DNA from: JBBIJR01 sp037445875 | Lineage (GTDB): Bacteria > CLD3 > SB21 | Direction: 5' to 3' | Assembly (NCBI GenBank): GCA_037445875.1 | Contig: JBBIJR010000004.1 | Span: 20,504 to 84,503, forward strand | DNA length: 64,000 nt | Shown here: one piece after another, positions 26,689-33,656 of the stretch | Layout of the letters: the number at the start of each line of letters is the position of its first letter | How positions within the stretch are numbered: the stretch's first letter is position 1 | Translations under genes and position numbers: made by a program | Notes under the pieces: generated by a model | What the model was told of the DNA's origin: nothing | Databases searched by the model: none | Seen by the model: the letters and a program-made list of their open reading frames with translations, nothing else

Positions 26689-27627
26689 TTACAGGCCGAG
26701 CATTTTTCGAGAAGTCGAATCCGCGACGGCGTTCTTCGTCCAGTAGTCCATCCGCACCGAATGGGTCCGGATGCCCCTGGTCGTCAGGCGCTTTGCCCTG
26801 TCACCAAAGCCGTCCAGGTACGTGCTCTCGAACGCAACGATGTCGTGAGGGAACGCCTTGCGGAACGTGATCACGAGCTGCCGCTGATAACTGCGGTAGT
26901 CCAGGGTGAAATTCACCAGCGTGTCTCCCTTGTCCTCAAACACCCGGATCGAGGCCTGCGCGGTTTCTACCGCAGGCCGCCGGTGCAGGAACCGCGCCTG
27001 CTGGAGGCCCGGCACCACACGGATTTCCCCGACGGGCAGGGAAGCCGGCGCGAGGCGGATCCGCGTCCACAGTTCGTCCTCCAACCACACCCCTTCCAAC
27101 TCGTAGGACTGGTCCCCCTCCTTTTCAAAGTAGGAATGCGAGGCCACCCGATAGCGGCTTTCGTTCAGATTGAACTGCGTGTACGTGTGGCCGCACCATT
27201 CCTGGACCGTGTTGGTGAGCTTGAGCGAGCGCGGATGGTTCCGGAAGTCGACGGGCGTAAACACGGACGTGAGGACCGAGTAGGGATAGATGCCGGTCAG
27301 GAACTGGAGAGACGAGTTCAATTTGAGAACCGGGAGCGAGCGGGTTTGTGATGATTCGTTGTAGGATTCCAGCTTCACCTGTCGGTCTTTGAGAAAATCC
27401 TCCGTAACAAAGATCAACACGGCGTCGGCGCGGCGTAGTTCTCCGTACCGGGCCTGTTGAACTTCATAGTGGTTCAGTTCGGCCAGGCCCTGGTACCAGT
27501 ACGCGGCAAAGGCCGCTTCATCCACCGGAGGGGCGTTCAAGGTCTGCGTTTCGGCGCGCTGACAGCCGGCAGCGATCAGCGCCGATGCGAGCAGTGTCAG
27601 CCATCGTTGGGGAAGTGCAATCGGCAT
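26689..27627 (-). CDS. Conserved lipoprotein of unknown function (often mislabelled Maf-like)
   Basis: 312 residues with a lipoprotein signal (LTLLASALIAAGCQ, lipobox IAAGC). The mature part has the conserved blocks YWYQGLAELNHYEVQQARYGE, AVLIFVTEDF, LPVLKLNSSLQFLTGIYPYSVLTSVFTPV and EWCGHTYTQFNL. I recall this family being listed in Bacteroidota genomes as 'septum formation inhibitor Maf', although it has none of the Maf nucleotide-pyrophosphatase motifs. AAGGA precedes the ATG. It is 14 bp downstream of the marR-type gene, so probably in that operon. Function unknown; an envelope location is likely. Confidence 0.8.
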   Translation of the reverse strand: MPIALPQRWLTLLASALIAAGCQRAETQTLNAPPVDEAAFAAYWYQGLAELNHYEVQQARYGELRRADAVLIFVTEDFLKDRQVKLESYNESSQTRSLPVLKLNSSLQFLTGIYPYSVLTSVFTPVDFRNHPRSLKLTNTVQEWCGHTYTQFNLNESRYRVASHSYFEKEGDQSYELEGVWLEDELWTRIRLAPASLPVGEIRVVPGLQQARFLHRRPAVETAQASIRVFEDKGDTLVNFTLDYRSYQRQLVITFRKAFPHDIVAFESTYLDGFGDRAKRLTTRGIRTHSVRMDYWTKNAVADSTSRKMLGL

Positions 27628-27641
27628 TCATCGTTCCTTTC

Positions 27642-28094
27642 TCATTTTTCGAGTTTATCCAACAGTTCGTTGAGGGCGCGCGCTTCGTCCGTCGAGAGCT
27701 TCGAGACGGCCCGGTCGAAGTCGCTTTCACGGGCATCGATCTCCTTGAGCAGACACAGGCCCATTTCGGTGATCCGCAGATCCACCTGCCGACGGTCTTT
27801 GGGACACATGTGCCGCAGAACAAGTTTCTTTCTCACAAGCCGTTCGATCAGGCGGGACACGTCCGAATGGCGGTCCAGCATGCGCTCCTTCACATCCATG
27901 AGGGCCATCGCGCGGGGATGCTGGCCACGGAGGATTCGAAGCACGTTGAATTGCTGCAGCGTCAGCCGGAACGGCCTGAGCACGGCCGCATGTTCCTCCT
28001 GGATCCGCAGATAGTTGAAGACGAGATTGACCACCAGCCGGTGGTGCGCGTTTCGAAAGGACTTCTGGCGAATCTTCTGTTCAATGGACAACAC
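27642..28094 (-). CDS. MarR-family transcriptional regulator
   Basis: 150 residues, winged-helix MarR fold: dimerisation helix at the start (HRLVVNLVFNYLRIQEEHAAVLRP), recognition region LTLQQFNVLRILRG...RHSDVSRLIERLVRKKLV, and the wing with conserved DRR in MCPKDRRQVDLRITEMG. The start is a GTG at 28094 with AAAGGG upstream. It lies between yceI (83 bp upstream, same strand) and the conserved lipoprotein gene. A perfect 12-bp palindrome upstream of yceI is a candidate operator for it. The ligand is unknown. Confidence 0.92.
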   Translation of the reverse strand: MLSIEQKIRQKSFRNAHHRLVVNLVFNYLRIQEEHAAVLRPFRLTLQQFNVLRILRGQHPRAMALMDVKERMLDRHSDVSRLIERLVRKKLVLRHMCPKDRRQVDLRITEMGLCLLKEIDARESDFDRAVSKLSTDEARALNELLDKLEK

Positions 28095-28126
28095 GCGCCA
28101 CCCTTTGAGTTGGGGGCAACATAATA

Positions 28127-28157
28127 AGAAAAAGGGCCATCGGAAAGGCTATTTCCG
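28127..28157 (-). terminator. Possible terminator or attenuator between yceI and marR
   Basis: On the minus strand CGGAAA-TAGCC-TTTCCG (28157-28141) is followed after seven bases by a T-rich run (28134-28127). An outer GGG/CCC pairing would close the gap to the T run. It could lower marR expression relative to yceI. Confidence 0.4.
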
Positions 28158-28177
28158 CCGTCCCGGTTCCTCGGATC

Positions 28178-28762
28178 TTACTTCTTCAGAAACTGTGCAT
28201 TGACCGTCATCGTGACGTCCTGGCCCACCACGGCACCACCCCCTTCAATAAGGGCGTTCCACTTCAACCCGTGGTCGAACCGATTGACTATGGCCGTCAC
28301 CTTCCAGCCCGCTTTGACGTTCCCGTAACCGTCCTTCACCTCGCCCCGGTAGGCAGCGTCCAGTTCGATGGCTTTGGTCACACCGCGCATCGTAAAGTCA
28401 CCGCCGACCTTGTACCGATTCTCCCCGATCTTCTTGAAGGACTTGGACTTGAACGTGATCTCCGGGTACTTCTCGGCCCAGAAAAAGTCCTCGGAACGCA
28501 AATGGTTGTCCCGCCTTTCGTTGTCGGTGGTGATGCTGGCCACCTTGATGGTCATCTCGACCGTGGCATCTGAAAAATCAGGGTTGTTGACCGTCAGCGT
28601 GGCCGAGAAATCCTTGAAGTGGCCGGTCACTTCGGAAACAACGAGATGCGTCACGGTGAACATGACGTTGGAATGGGTGACGTCGATCTCGTATTTGGTT
28701 TGGGCGGTCGCAGGTTTTACGGCAAGCAGAGCTGTTAGGAACATCCACACGGCTCTCTTCAT
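28178..28762 (-). CDS. YceI family exported lipocalin-like protein
   Basis: 194 residues; signal peptide MKRAVWMFLTALLAVKPATAQ, then the YceI beta-barrel: YEIDVTHSNVMFTVTHLVVSEVTGHF at the start, RDNHLRSEDFFWAEKYPEITFKS in the middle, VGGDFTMRGVTK and the end VVGQDVTMTVNAQFLKK. YceI proteins bind polyisoprenoids in the periplasm; a precise role is not known. AAGGAGGA lies six bases before the ATG. It is followed by a marR-type gene, a pairing common in Bacteroidota relatives, and has a palindrome in its promoter region. Confidence 0.95.
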   Translation of the reverse strand: MKRAVWMFLTALLAVKPATAQTKYEIDVTHSNVMFTVTHLVVSEVTGHFKDFSATLTVNNPDFSDATVEMTIKVASITTDNERRDNHLRSEDFFWAEKYPEITFKSKSFKKIGENRYKVGGDFTMRGVTKAIELDAAYRGEVKDGYGNVKAGWKVTAIVNRFDHGLKWNALIEGGGAVVGQDVTMTVNAQFLKK

Positions 28763-28808
28763 GGTATTCCTCCTTGTTGAGTTGCAGACACAGTCAGATG
28801 AAAACTAT

Positions 28809-28820
28809 ATGTTTAAACAT
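28809..28820. promoter_or_regulatory. Palindrome ATGTTTAAACAT upstream of yceI
   Basis: Perfect 12-bp palindrome 47 bp before the yceI ATG, next to a possible -10 (TATAGT, 28809-28804 on the minus strand). Its size and position suit a MarR dimer, and a marR-type gene follows yceI. Confidence 0.45.
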
Positions 28821-28848
28821 CTAATACCGTATGCAACTACCCGTCAGC

Positions 28849-28885
28849 AAAAAAATTCCCGTGGCCGCTCTTTTTCGAGAGCCAC
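28849..28885 (-). terminator. Intrinsic terminator of the ECF sigma operon
   Basis: On the minus strand, stem GTGGC/GCCAC (28881-28885 with 28861-28865) plus an inner CTC/GAG, then GGGAA and seven T (28855-28849). It follows the Spy-like gene by about 50 bp. Confidence 0.6.
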
Positions 28886-28933
28886 AGGCTTATTGCCGCA
28901 ATGGCAGTTTGGGAAAGGTGGAGGAAGCGGATC

Positions 28934-29455
28934 TTACTGTTCGTCCTGGTCGTCCGGGGGGGGCGGAGGCAGATCCCATTCTCGAAAACCGTGACCCCTG
29001 CCGCCCTTCTTTCGCAGATTCCAGATCATTTCCCGGACCTTCACATGAAACTTCTCCTCGAAGACGATGAACCGGGCCACCTGCCACGACTCGAGTTCCT
29101 TGCGCAGTCTCTCGACCACGGCGTCGTGATGGGACTCGATCTTCTTGTCGGCCGAGTACAGTTCGTCAATGGTCTTCCCGATGGTCTTTTCGTCCACGTC
29201 GTCTTCCAACGCCGCCATGTGGACCAGTTTGCGAAACACCTCGGCCCTTTCCCGGGACAACTGCCGTTCCGCCGCCAGGTACTCGTCGTAGATCTTCTCA
29301 AAGGCTTCACGCTTGCTTTTACTCAGCTTGAGGTCTTCGATCAGTTTTTCCTTCCGGAGGGCCGCCATTTTCTCCCGCATGTCGTCCCCTTCTTGGGCGA
29401 CCGGCGGCCGTTCCAACGCCACCGCCAGCAAACCCAGCACCCACACATGTCTCAT
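28934..29455 (-). CDS. Spy/CpxP-like periplasmic helical protein
   Basis: 173 residues with a probable signal peptide (MRHVWVLGLLAVALERPPVAQ) and an all-helical, highly charged mature domain rich in Glu, Lys and Arg, of the size and helix spacing of Spy/CpxP-type chaperones; the LTxxQ motifs themselves are not clear. The tail is acidic and Pro-rich (DLPPPPPDDQDEQ). It is the third gene after an ECF sigma factor and an anti-sigma factor, a layout where such proteins feed back on envelope-stress signalling. That role is an inference from context. Confidence 0.7.
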   Translation of the reverse strand: MRHVWVLGLLAVALERPPVAQEGDDMREKMAALRKEKLIEDLKLSKSKREAFEKIYDEYLAAERQLSRERAEVFRKLVHMAALEDDVDEKTIGKTIDELYSADKKIESHHDAVVERLRKELESWQVARFIVFEEKFHVKVREMIWNLRKKGGRGHGFREWDLPPPPPDDQDEQ

Positions 29456-29481
29456 ACGTACGTTCCTTGGTTAGGTGATGC

Positions 29482-30069
29482 TCAGATGATATCTTCGGTC
29501 TTCAATTGCTCCACGATCGTTCGCTGCTGTTCGGTGGAAAGGTTGCCGAAGTCCGTCAGCGCGTCCATGCCCTCGACTGCGTCCTGATCGGAGGTCCAGT
29601 CGACCGCCTTCAGGTCGTCCAGCTGCGAGCTCCAGTCGTCCTCATCGACAACGGGAGCGTAGTAGTTTTCCAACGTCTGCCGGACGTCCTCGGAGTTGAA
29701 CCACGAATCCATGCCGGCGATGTACTCAATCTCGCCGCCGCTTCGGAGTACGACCGTCAGCACGAGACCGACGATCGCCGCGGAAGCGGCCCAGGCAAGA
29801 CCACGTCCCCACCGCAACATCGCAGGTGACGCGGCCCGGCCGTGAAGCCGGTCCATCAGGCGTCCGTGGAAATCGTCCCAATAGCCGTAGGGCACGTGTT
29901 CGCCGAAGCGCGGTTTCGACTCGCTCAAACCCTTGAACAATCTTGCACACTCCTCATACGCCTGCCTCCAGGCAGCATCGCCCCGGATGCGCTCTTCCAC
30001 ACGCTTCCGCTCTTCCTCCCCCAACTCTCCGTACACATAGCGGAACAGTTCAGGCAGATGGGGTTTCAT
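29482..30069 (-). CDS. Anti-sigma factor-like membrane protein
   Basis: 195 residues: cytoplasmic N-terminus (1-85) starting LPELFRYVYGELGEEERKRVEERI, one TM helix (about 90-110, GLAWAASAAIVGLVLTVVL), and a periplasmic acidic region (110-195). The HxxxCxxC of zinc-binding anti-sigma domains is absent, so it is a non-ZAS type. It overlaps the sigma gene by 20 bp. The C-terminal part ends NLSTEQQRTIVEQLKTEDII, a motif resembling the Q-rich helices of Spy-type proteins. It should hold the ECF factor inactive at the membrane until a periplasmic signal arrives. Confidence 0.8.
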   Translation of the reverse strand: MKPHLPELFRYVYGELGEEERKRVEERIRGDAAWRQAYEECARLFKGLSESKPRFGEHVPYGYWDDFHGRLMDRLHGRAASPAMLRWGRGLAWAASAAIVGLVLTVVLRSGGEIEYIAGMDSWFNSEDVRQTLENYYAPVVDEDDWSSQLDDLKAVDWTSDQDAVEGMDALTDFGNLSTEQQRTIVEQLKTEDII

Positions 30070-30646
30070 GTTCCATTCCTTGCTTGACCAGATCGGGATA
30101 ATGTTTTTCCAGATGTTGTTTGATATTCTTCAGCGCATGAAAAAAATTGGCCTTGATGGTCCCGACCGAATTTCCTGTAATGTCGGCAATCTCCCCGTGC
30201 GAGAGTTCGTCATAGTGGCGGAGCGTGAACACGACCCGCTGTTTCTCCGGCAGATGGTCGACGGCGGACCGGAGCGCATGCTGCAGTTCGGTCTCCTCCG
30301 CCATCCGGTCCTGGAGCGGTTCGCGGGACGCCACGGTCTCGGCGGCAACGTCAAACGACAGGAAGTTCTTCAGCCGCGCCTTTCGCAGGTGCGTCAGGGA
30401 CAAGTTGATACCGATGCGCACCAGCCAGGTGTAGATCGAACTGTCGCCTCGGAAATCCCGCATTTTGCGGTAAGCCCGGATTAAGGTTTCCTGCAGCAGA
30501 TCGTCCGTATCTTCATGGTTCTTTACCATGCCGTAGATCACGCCGTAAAGCCTTTCCCGATACCGGGAGACAAGTTCGCCGAATGCACGATCCCTGTCAT
30601 GAGGACTGCCCTGCTTGATGCGGTCTACCAGTTCCTGATCAGTCAT
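30050..30646 (-). CDS. ECF-type RNA polymerase sigma factor
   Basis: 198 residues with sigma region 2 (FGELVSRYRERLYGVIYGMVKNHEDTDDLLQETLIRAYRKMRDF, with the polymerase-binding DDLLQETLIRAYR) and region 4 (LPEKQRVVFTLRHYDELSHGEIADITGNSVGTIKANFFHALKNIK). It is followed by the anti-sigma gene (20-bp overlap) and a Spy-like gene, so its regulon probably includes envelope repair. No autoregulated GGAAC-type promoter could be identified with confidence upstream. Confidence 0.95.
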   Translation of the reverse strand: MTDQELVDRIKQGSPHDRDRAFGELVSRYRERLYGVIYGMVKNHEDTDDLLQETLIRAYRKMRDFRGDSSIYTWLVRIGINLSLTHLRKARLKNFLSFDVAAETVASREPLQDRMAEETELQHALRSAVDHLPEKQRVVFTLRHYDELSHGEIADITGNSVGTIKANFFHALKNIKQHLEKHYPDLVKQGMEHETPSA

Positions 30647-30721
30647 GCATCGCTTATCGTTGCCGCGACCCGGTATCCTTCGTCAAATCATAGGATTAGA
30701 CGCAGTCCGGGCGGCGAAGGT

Positions 30722-31942
30722 TTAACGGTCGCTGGCCGTTCGGACCACCCTGCGGGGGAGATTAGACAGCACGAGCGCTTCCGGGTCGGTTGTGGGATGG
30801 TCATGGATAATTCGGATCAGTGCTGCTTTTTTTCCTTTGTCCACGCTTCCGATCTCATCGCCAAAACCGAGGGCGCGGGCGCCATTCAGCGTGGCCATCT
30901 GCAAGACGGCGGCCTCCGAAAGCCCCGGGTGGAGTTTTCTCAGAAACCTCATTTCATTCCACAGATCGAGGTCATCGTTGCTGGCCAGACTGTCCGTTCC
31001 AATGCAGACGTTCAGTCCGGCGGCAAGCATGGCCGGAACCGGCGCCACTCCGCCCACGTCAATCCGGGCATTGCTGCGCGGGCACGTGCAGACGGAGGCC
31101 CGCCGCTCTTTCAGTATCCCCAGATCGTCACCATTGACGTGGACCCCATGGACCACCAGCACATGCTGATTTAGGAAACGGAGGCGGTCCAGGTACCCCA
31201 CGGGCGATATCTGCGGCACTTCCCAGCCCTCATCCCAGCGATCCAGCTTGATCAGGAGTTCCCTGAAACTCCCCTCCCCGGTGCGGAGGAACTCGATTTC
31301 GTCCTTCGATTCAGCGAGGTGAACACTCGTAACCAGGCGGCGCTCGGCGCAATAGCGCGCAATCCTGCGGAACAGTTCCGGCGAAACGGAATACGGCGCA
31401 TGCGGACATAGCGTTTCCACAACCCGGCCGTCGCTTTCACTTTCGATACGAGTCGAGAATTCTGCGAAGCGTGAGTCCGCCATGGACGACGGAAAGCCGG
31501 TGAGTTCGTTGAAGACGACGGCGCGCAGGGAACTGGCCCAGAGGAGCGGCAGGGACGTGGCGGAGTGGTTGGCTATATCCCCGACAGCAACGACTCCGCA
31601 CGCCTCTGTCTCTCGAATGCCCTCCCGACAGGCCTCGATCGTCTGCTCGCGCGTGAACCGCGTCCTGCGGGTGATCGCCTGGTAGGCCCAATCGCCAAAA
31701 TGGTGGACTTTCCCGATCGCCCCCCTCATCACGCACAGTTCGAGGTGCGTGTGAGCATTGACCAGGCCCGGCATGAGGATGGAATTCGGCTCCGAATCGC
31801 AGGGCAGGTCCGCATGGCGAGCGACGATCTCCCGCCGCGGGCCCACGTCCACGATCGTTCCGCCGTAATCCACTACTACCGCGCCGTCGCGCAGAGGAGG
31901 AGAACTGATGGGCAGCAGCCAGTCGGCCGAGAGGATCTTCAT
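30722..31942 (-). CDS. Amidohydrolase-superfamily deaminase (ATZ/TRZ or MtaD type)
   Basis: 406 residues, composite metal-dependent hydrolase fold. Metal site: HxH in MPGLVNAHTHLE, His in LVTSVHLAESKDE, Glu in the same segment, His in VLVVHGVHV, and Asp in CIGTDSLASNDD. The PHAPYSVSPEL block is shared by aminofutalosine, S-adenosylhomocysteine and guanine-type deaminases. Menaquinone synthesis by the futalosine route uses a member of this group (MqnX), but no mqn gene is nearby, so the substrate is undecided. GGAG lies eight bases before the ATG. It is monocistronic, with a promoter 60-90 bp upstream. Confidence 0.85.
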   Translation of the reverse strand: MKILSADWLLPISSPPLRDGAVVVDYGGTIVDVGPRREIVARHADLPCDSEPNSILMPGLVNAHTHLELCVMRGAIGKVHHFGDWAYQAITRRTRFTREQTIEACREGIRETEACGVVAVGDIANHSATSLPLLWASSLRAVVFNELTGFPSSMADSRFAEFSTRIESESDGRVVETLCPHAPYSVSPELFRRIARYCAERRLVTSVHLAESKDEIEFLRTGEGSFRELLIKLDRWDEGWEVPQISPVGYLDRLRFLNQHVLVVHGVHVNGDDLGILKERRASVCTCPRSNARIDVGGVAPVPAMLAAGLNVCIGTDSLASNDDLDLWNEMRFLRKLHPGLSEAAVLQMATLNGARALGFGDEIGSVDKGKKAALIRIIHDHPTTDPEALVLSNLPRRVVRTASDR

Positions 31943-32001
31943 GGATAGTGCTCCATGCGCTCAAGGTAGGTGACCTGCTCGTGATTTTCCAGTGAATCAA
32001 G

Positions 32002-32029
32002 AGTATAGTGAAGACTGGTAAACCTGCAA
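32002..32029 (-). promoter_or_regulatory. Promoter of the amidohydrolase gene
   Basis: TTGCAG (32029-32024), a 16-bp spacer and TATACT (32007-32002) on the minus strand; leader of about 53 nt. Confidence 0.5.
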
Positions 32030-32221
32030 ATCGCCCCGGCTGCCCGGAGCGCCGATGGAATGAAGATCACGGGCCGGTAAGCCCGCGCGTTGAGAGCGCG
32101 CCCTCGGACGCACTTGAAGGGGTTCGACTACCGTTCGGACTGCTTGAACAGGGTTCAGCCTGTCGCGGGGTTGTGGTGTGTCCTGTCGGTCCAGCGATTA
32201 ATGCTAACTGCTAGCTGAACC

Positions 32222-32250
32222 TTGACCTTGTCTCCCGGATTTTCAAAGTT
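32222..32250 (+). promoter_or_regulatory. Weak promoter-like pair before the LuxR-HTH gene
   Basis: TTGACC (32222-32227), a 17-bp spacer and AAAGTT (32245-32250), six bases before the ATG. The -35 is good and the -10 poor; no ribosome-binding site is present, so a leaderless start is possible. Confidence 0.25.
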
Positions 32251-32256
32251 CCCCCC

Positions 32257-32679
32257 ATGCGAAGGACCATACTCCTTTACGGTCTCGCCATGGCGGCGAT
32301 GATCGGACTGTTGAAGTTCCTCGAATACCGCTACGTCGTTCGAGATTACACACTCGAATTTTACATTGGTGCGGTTGCTGTGATCTTCGCTCTACTGGGC
32401 GTGTGGGCGGGCCGGCGACTGACTCGCGTGCAAGCCGCGACTCGCGATCCGAATTTCTGCATCGACAGGGCAACCCTCGATCGTCTCGGCATCAGCCCGC
32501 GCGAATACGAGGTGCTGGAACTGATCGCCCACGGTCTGTCGAACCGCGAGATCGCCGACCGCTTGTTCGTCTCGCCCAACACCGTCAAAACTCATTCTTC
32601 CAGTCTATTCTCCAAACTGAACGCCCGAAGGCGAACGGAGGCCGTCCGGAGGGCAAAAGAACTCCGTCTTCTGCCCTAA
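32257..32679 (+). CDS. Two-TM membrane protein with LuxR-type HTH
   Basis: 140 residues. Two TM helices (about 5-24 and 34-52) are followed by a GerE/LuxR HTH (75-138: GISPREYEVLELIAHGLSNREIADRLFVSPNTVKTHSSSLFSKL). There is no receiver domain. As I recall, this small membrane-HTH family in Bacteroidota relatives is often next to a DUF4199 gene, as here (101 bp downstream). It may act as a membrane-anchored transcription factor. No ribosome-binding site precedes the ATG (CCCCCCATG). Confidence 0.85.
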   Translation: MRRTILLYGLAMAAMIGLLKFLEYRYVVRDYTLEFYIGAVAVIFALLGVWAGRRLTRVQAATRDPNFCIDRATLDRLGISPREYEVLELIAHGLSNREIADRLFVSPNTVKTHSSSLFSKLNARRRTEAVRRAKELRLLP

Positions 32680-32780
32680 ACCTTTGGGTGATTGAACCGG
32701 ATCTTTACCGAATCATCCTTTCGAATGATGCTTCCGGCATCTATACTCCGTATATTTCCGAAAAAACAGGAGCGTGAACC

Positions 32781-33320
32781 ATGCGACGAATTATCCTGAC
32801 TTTTGGACTTCTGTGCGGCGCCATAATTGCGGGCTTTCTGGTAACGGTGACATTTCTCTGGGACAAAGGCATCTTCAAATTCGAGAACGGCGAATTCGCG
32901 GGTTATGCAAGTATGCTCGTAGCCTTCTCGATGATCTTTTTTGGCATCAAGACCTATCGCGACCGTCAGCAGAACGGGGCCATCAAGTTCCTCACCGGCC
33001 TCAAGATCGGTCTGTGGATCTCCGTGATCGCGTCGTTCATGTATGCCACGGCGTGGGAAGTCTATTATCAGACCAGCGAAAACCTGAGGAACAACTTCAT
33101 GGATCAGTATACGGAACATTGCCTCAGCCAGATGAAGAACGACGGAGCCTCGGAAGAAGAGATCGCCGGGAAAGCGAAGGAACTGGCGGAAATGAAGGAA
33201 ATGTACAAAAATCCCGCGATGCGATACGGTTGGACCCTTGTGGAGATCTTTCCGGTCGGACTCGCGGTTACGTTGATCAGCGCGGGCGTGTTGAGGAGGA
33301 AAGAAGTGCTGCCGGCGTGA
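32781..33320 (+). CDS. DUF4199 family membrane protein
   Basis: 179 residues with four TM helices (about 5-27, 38-56, 70-92 and 152-172), the family block ENGEFAGYASMLVAFSMIFFGIKTYRDRQQNGAI, and a charged loop (100-145) between TM3 and TM4. AGGAG lies nine bases before the ATG. A TATATT at 32751-32756 may be its -10, with no clear -35. The function of the family is unknown; its partner is the LuxR-HTH membrane protein upstream. Confidence 0.88.
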   Translation: MRRIILTFGLLCGAIIAGFLVTVTFLWDKGIFKFENGEFAGYASMLVAFSMIFFGIKTYRDRQQNGAIKFLTGLKIGLWISVIASFMYATAWEVYYQTSENLRNNFMDQYTEHCLSQMKNDGASEEEIAGKAKELAEMKEMYKNPAMRYGWTLVEIFPVGLAVTLISAGVLRRKEVLPA

Positions 33321-33351
33321 GCTCGGCGACATGAACGGAAAGGACGGTCGA

Positions 33352-33554
33352 ATGGGATACCCTGTGGTTCATTTTGACATTGGCTGCCGCGTTTGGGCCA
33401 TGAACCGGATAGCTACGTCATGCTCTATGTAGAGGTCGAGTCCCAGGGAGGAACCGTCATTGTTCCGGAAACCCCGGTTCCGGGTGGTGATCATTTCGCC
33501 TGGTGTCGTGATCCGCATGGAAACCTGTTCGGGCTGTGGAAGCCCGGATCGTGA
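33352..33554 (+). pseudogene. Relic of a VOC (glyoxalase/bleomycin-resistance) family gene
   Basis: ATGGGATACC opens MGYPVVHFDIGCR, the first strand of a VOC module, but the frame stops at a TAG 27 codons on. In another frame, 33411-33554 reads SYVMLYVEVESQGGTV... GGDHFAWCRDPHGNLFGLWKPGS and a TGA, the typical end of a VOC domain. About 60 residues between the two parts are missing, so this is a deleted and frameshifted remnant rather than a gene. It lies between the DUF4199 gene and guaB. Confidence 0.75.
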
Positions 33555-33656
33555 CGCTGGTGTCGTCGAACAACAGCATGCAGCGGACGGCGCTGCGCGC
33601 TGCCGCAGATGCTGAGCGTTCGGCTGCGGGCGCAAGGATTGAGCGGAACGACGAGA

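Larger units (their letters stand above)
31943..32256. other. Non-coding stretch between amidohydrolase and LuxR-HTH genes
   Basis: 314 bases between divergent genes. It holds the amidohydrolase promoter (32002-32029) and a weak promoter-like pair before the LuxR-HTH gene. A GGTTCGAC at 32118 recalls a tRNA T-loop, but no cloverleaf forms. Nothing else is recognised. Confidence 0.6.

Noticed and set aside
26689..27627. Maf nucleotide pyrophosphatase label for the lipoprotein
   Set aside because: None of the Maf motifs is present and the protein has a lipobox; the label is a database carry-over.
32110..32135. GGTTCGAC resembling a tRNA T-loop
   Set aside because: The stem bases around it do not pair and no D-arm or acceptor stem can be drawn.
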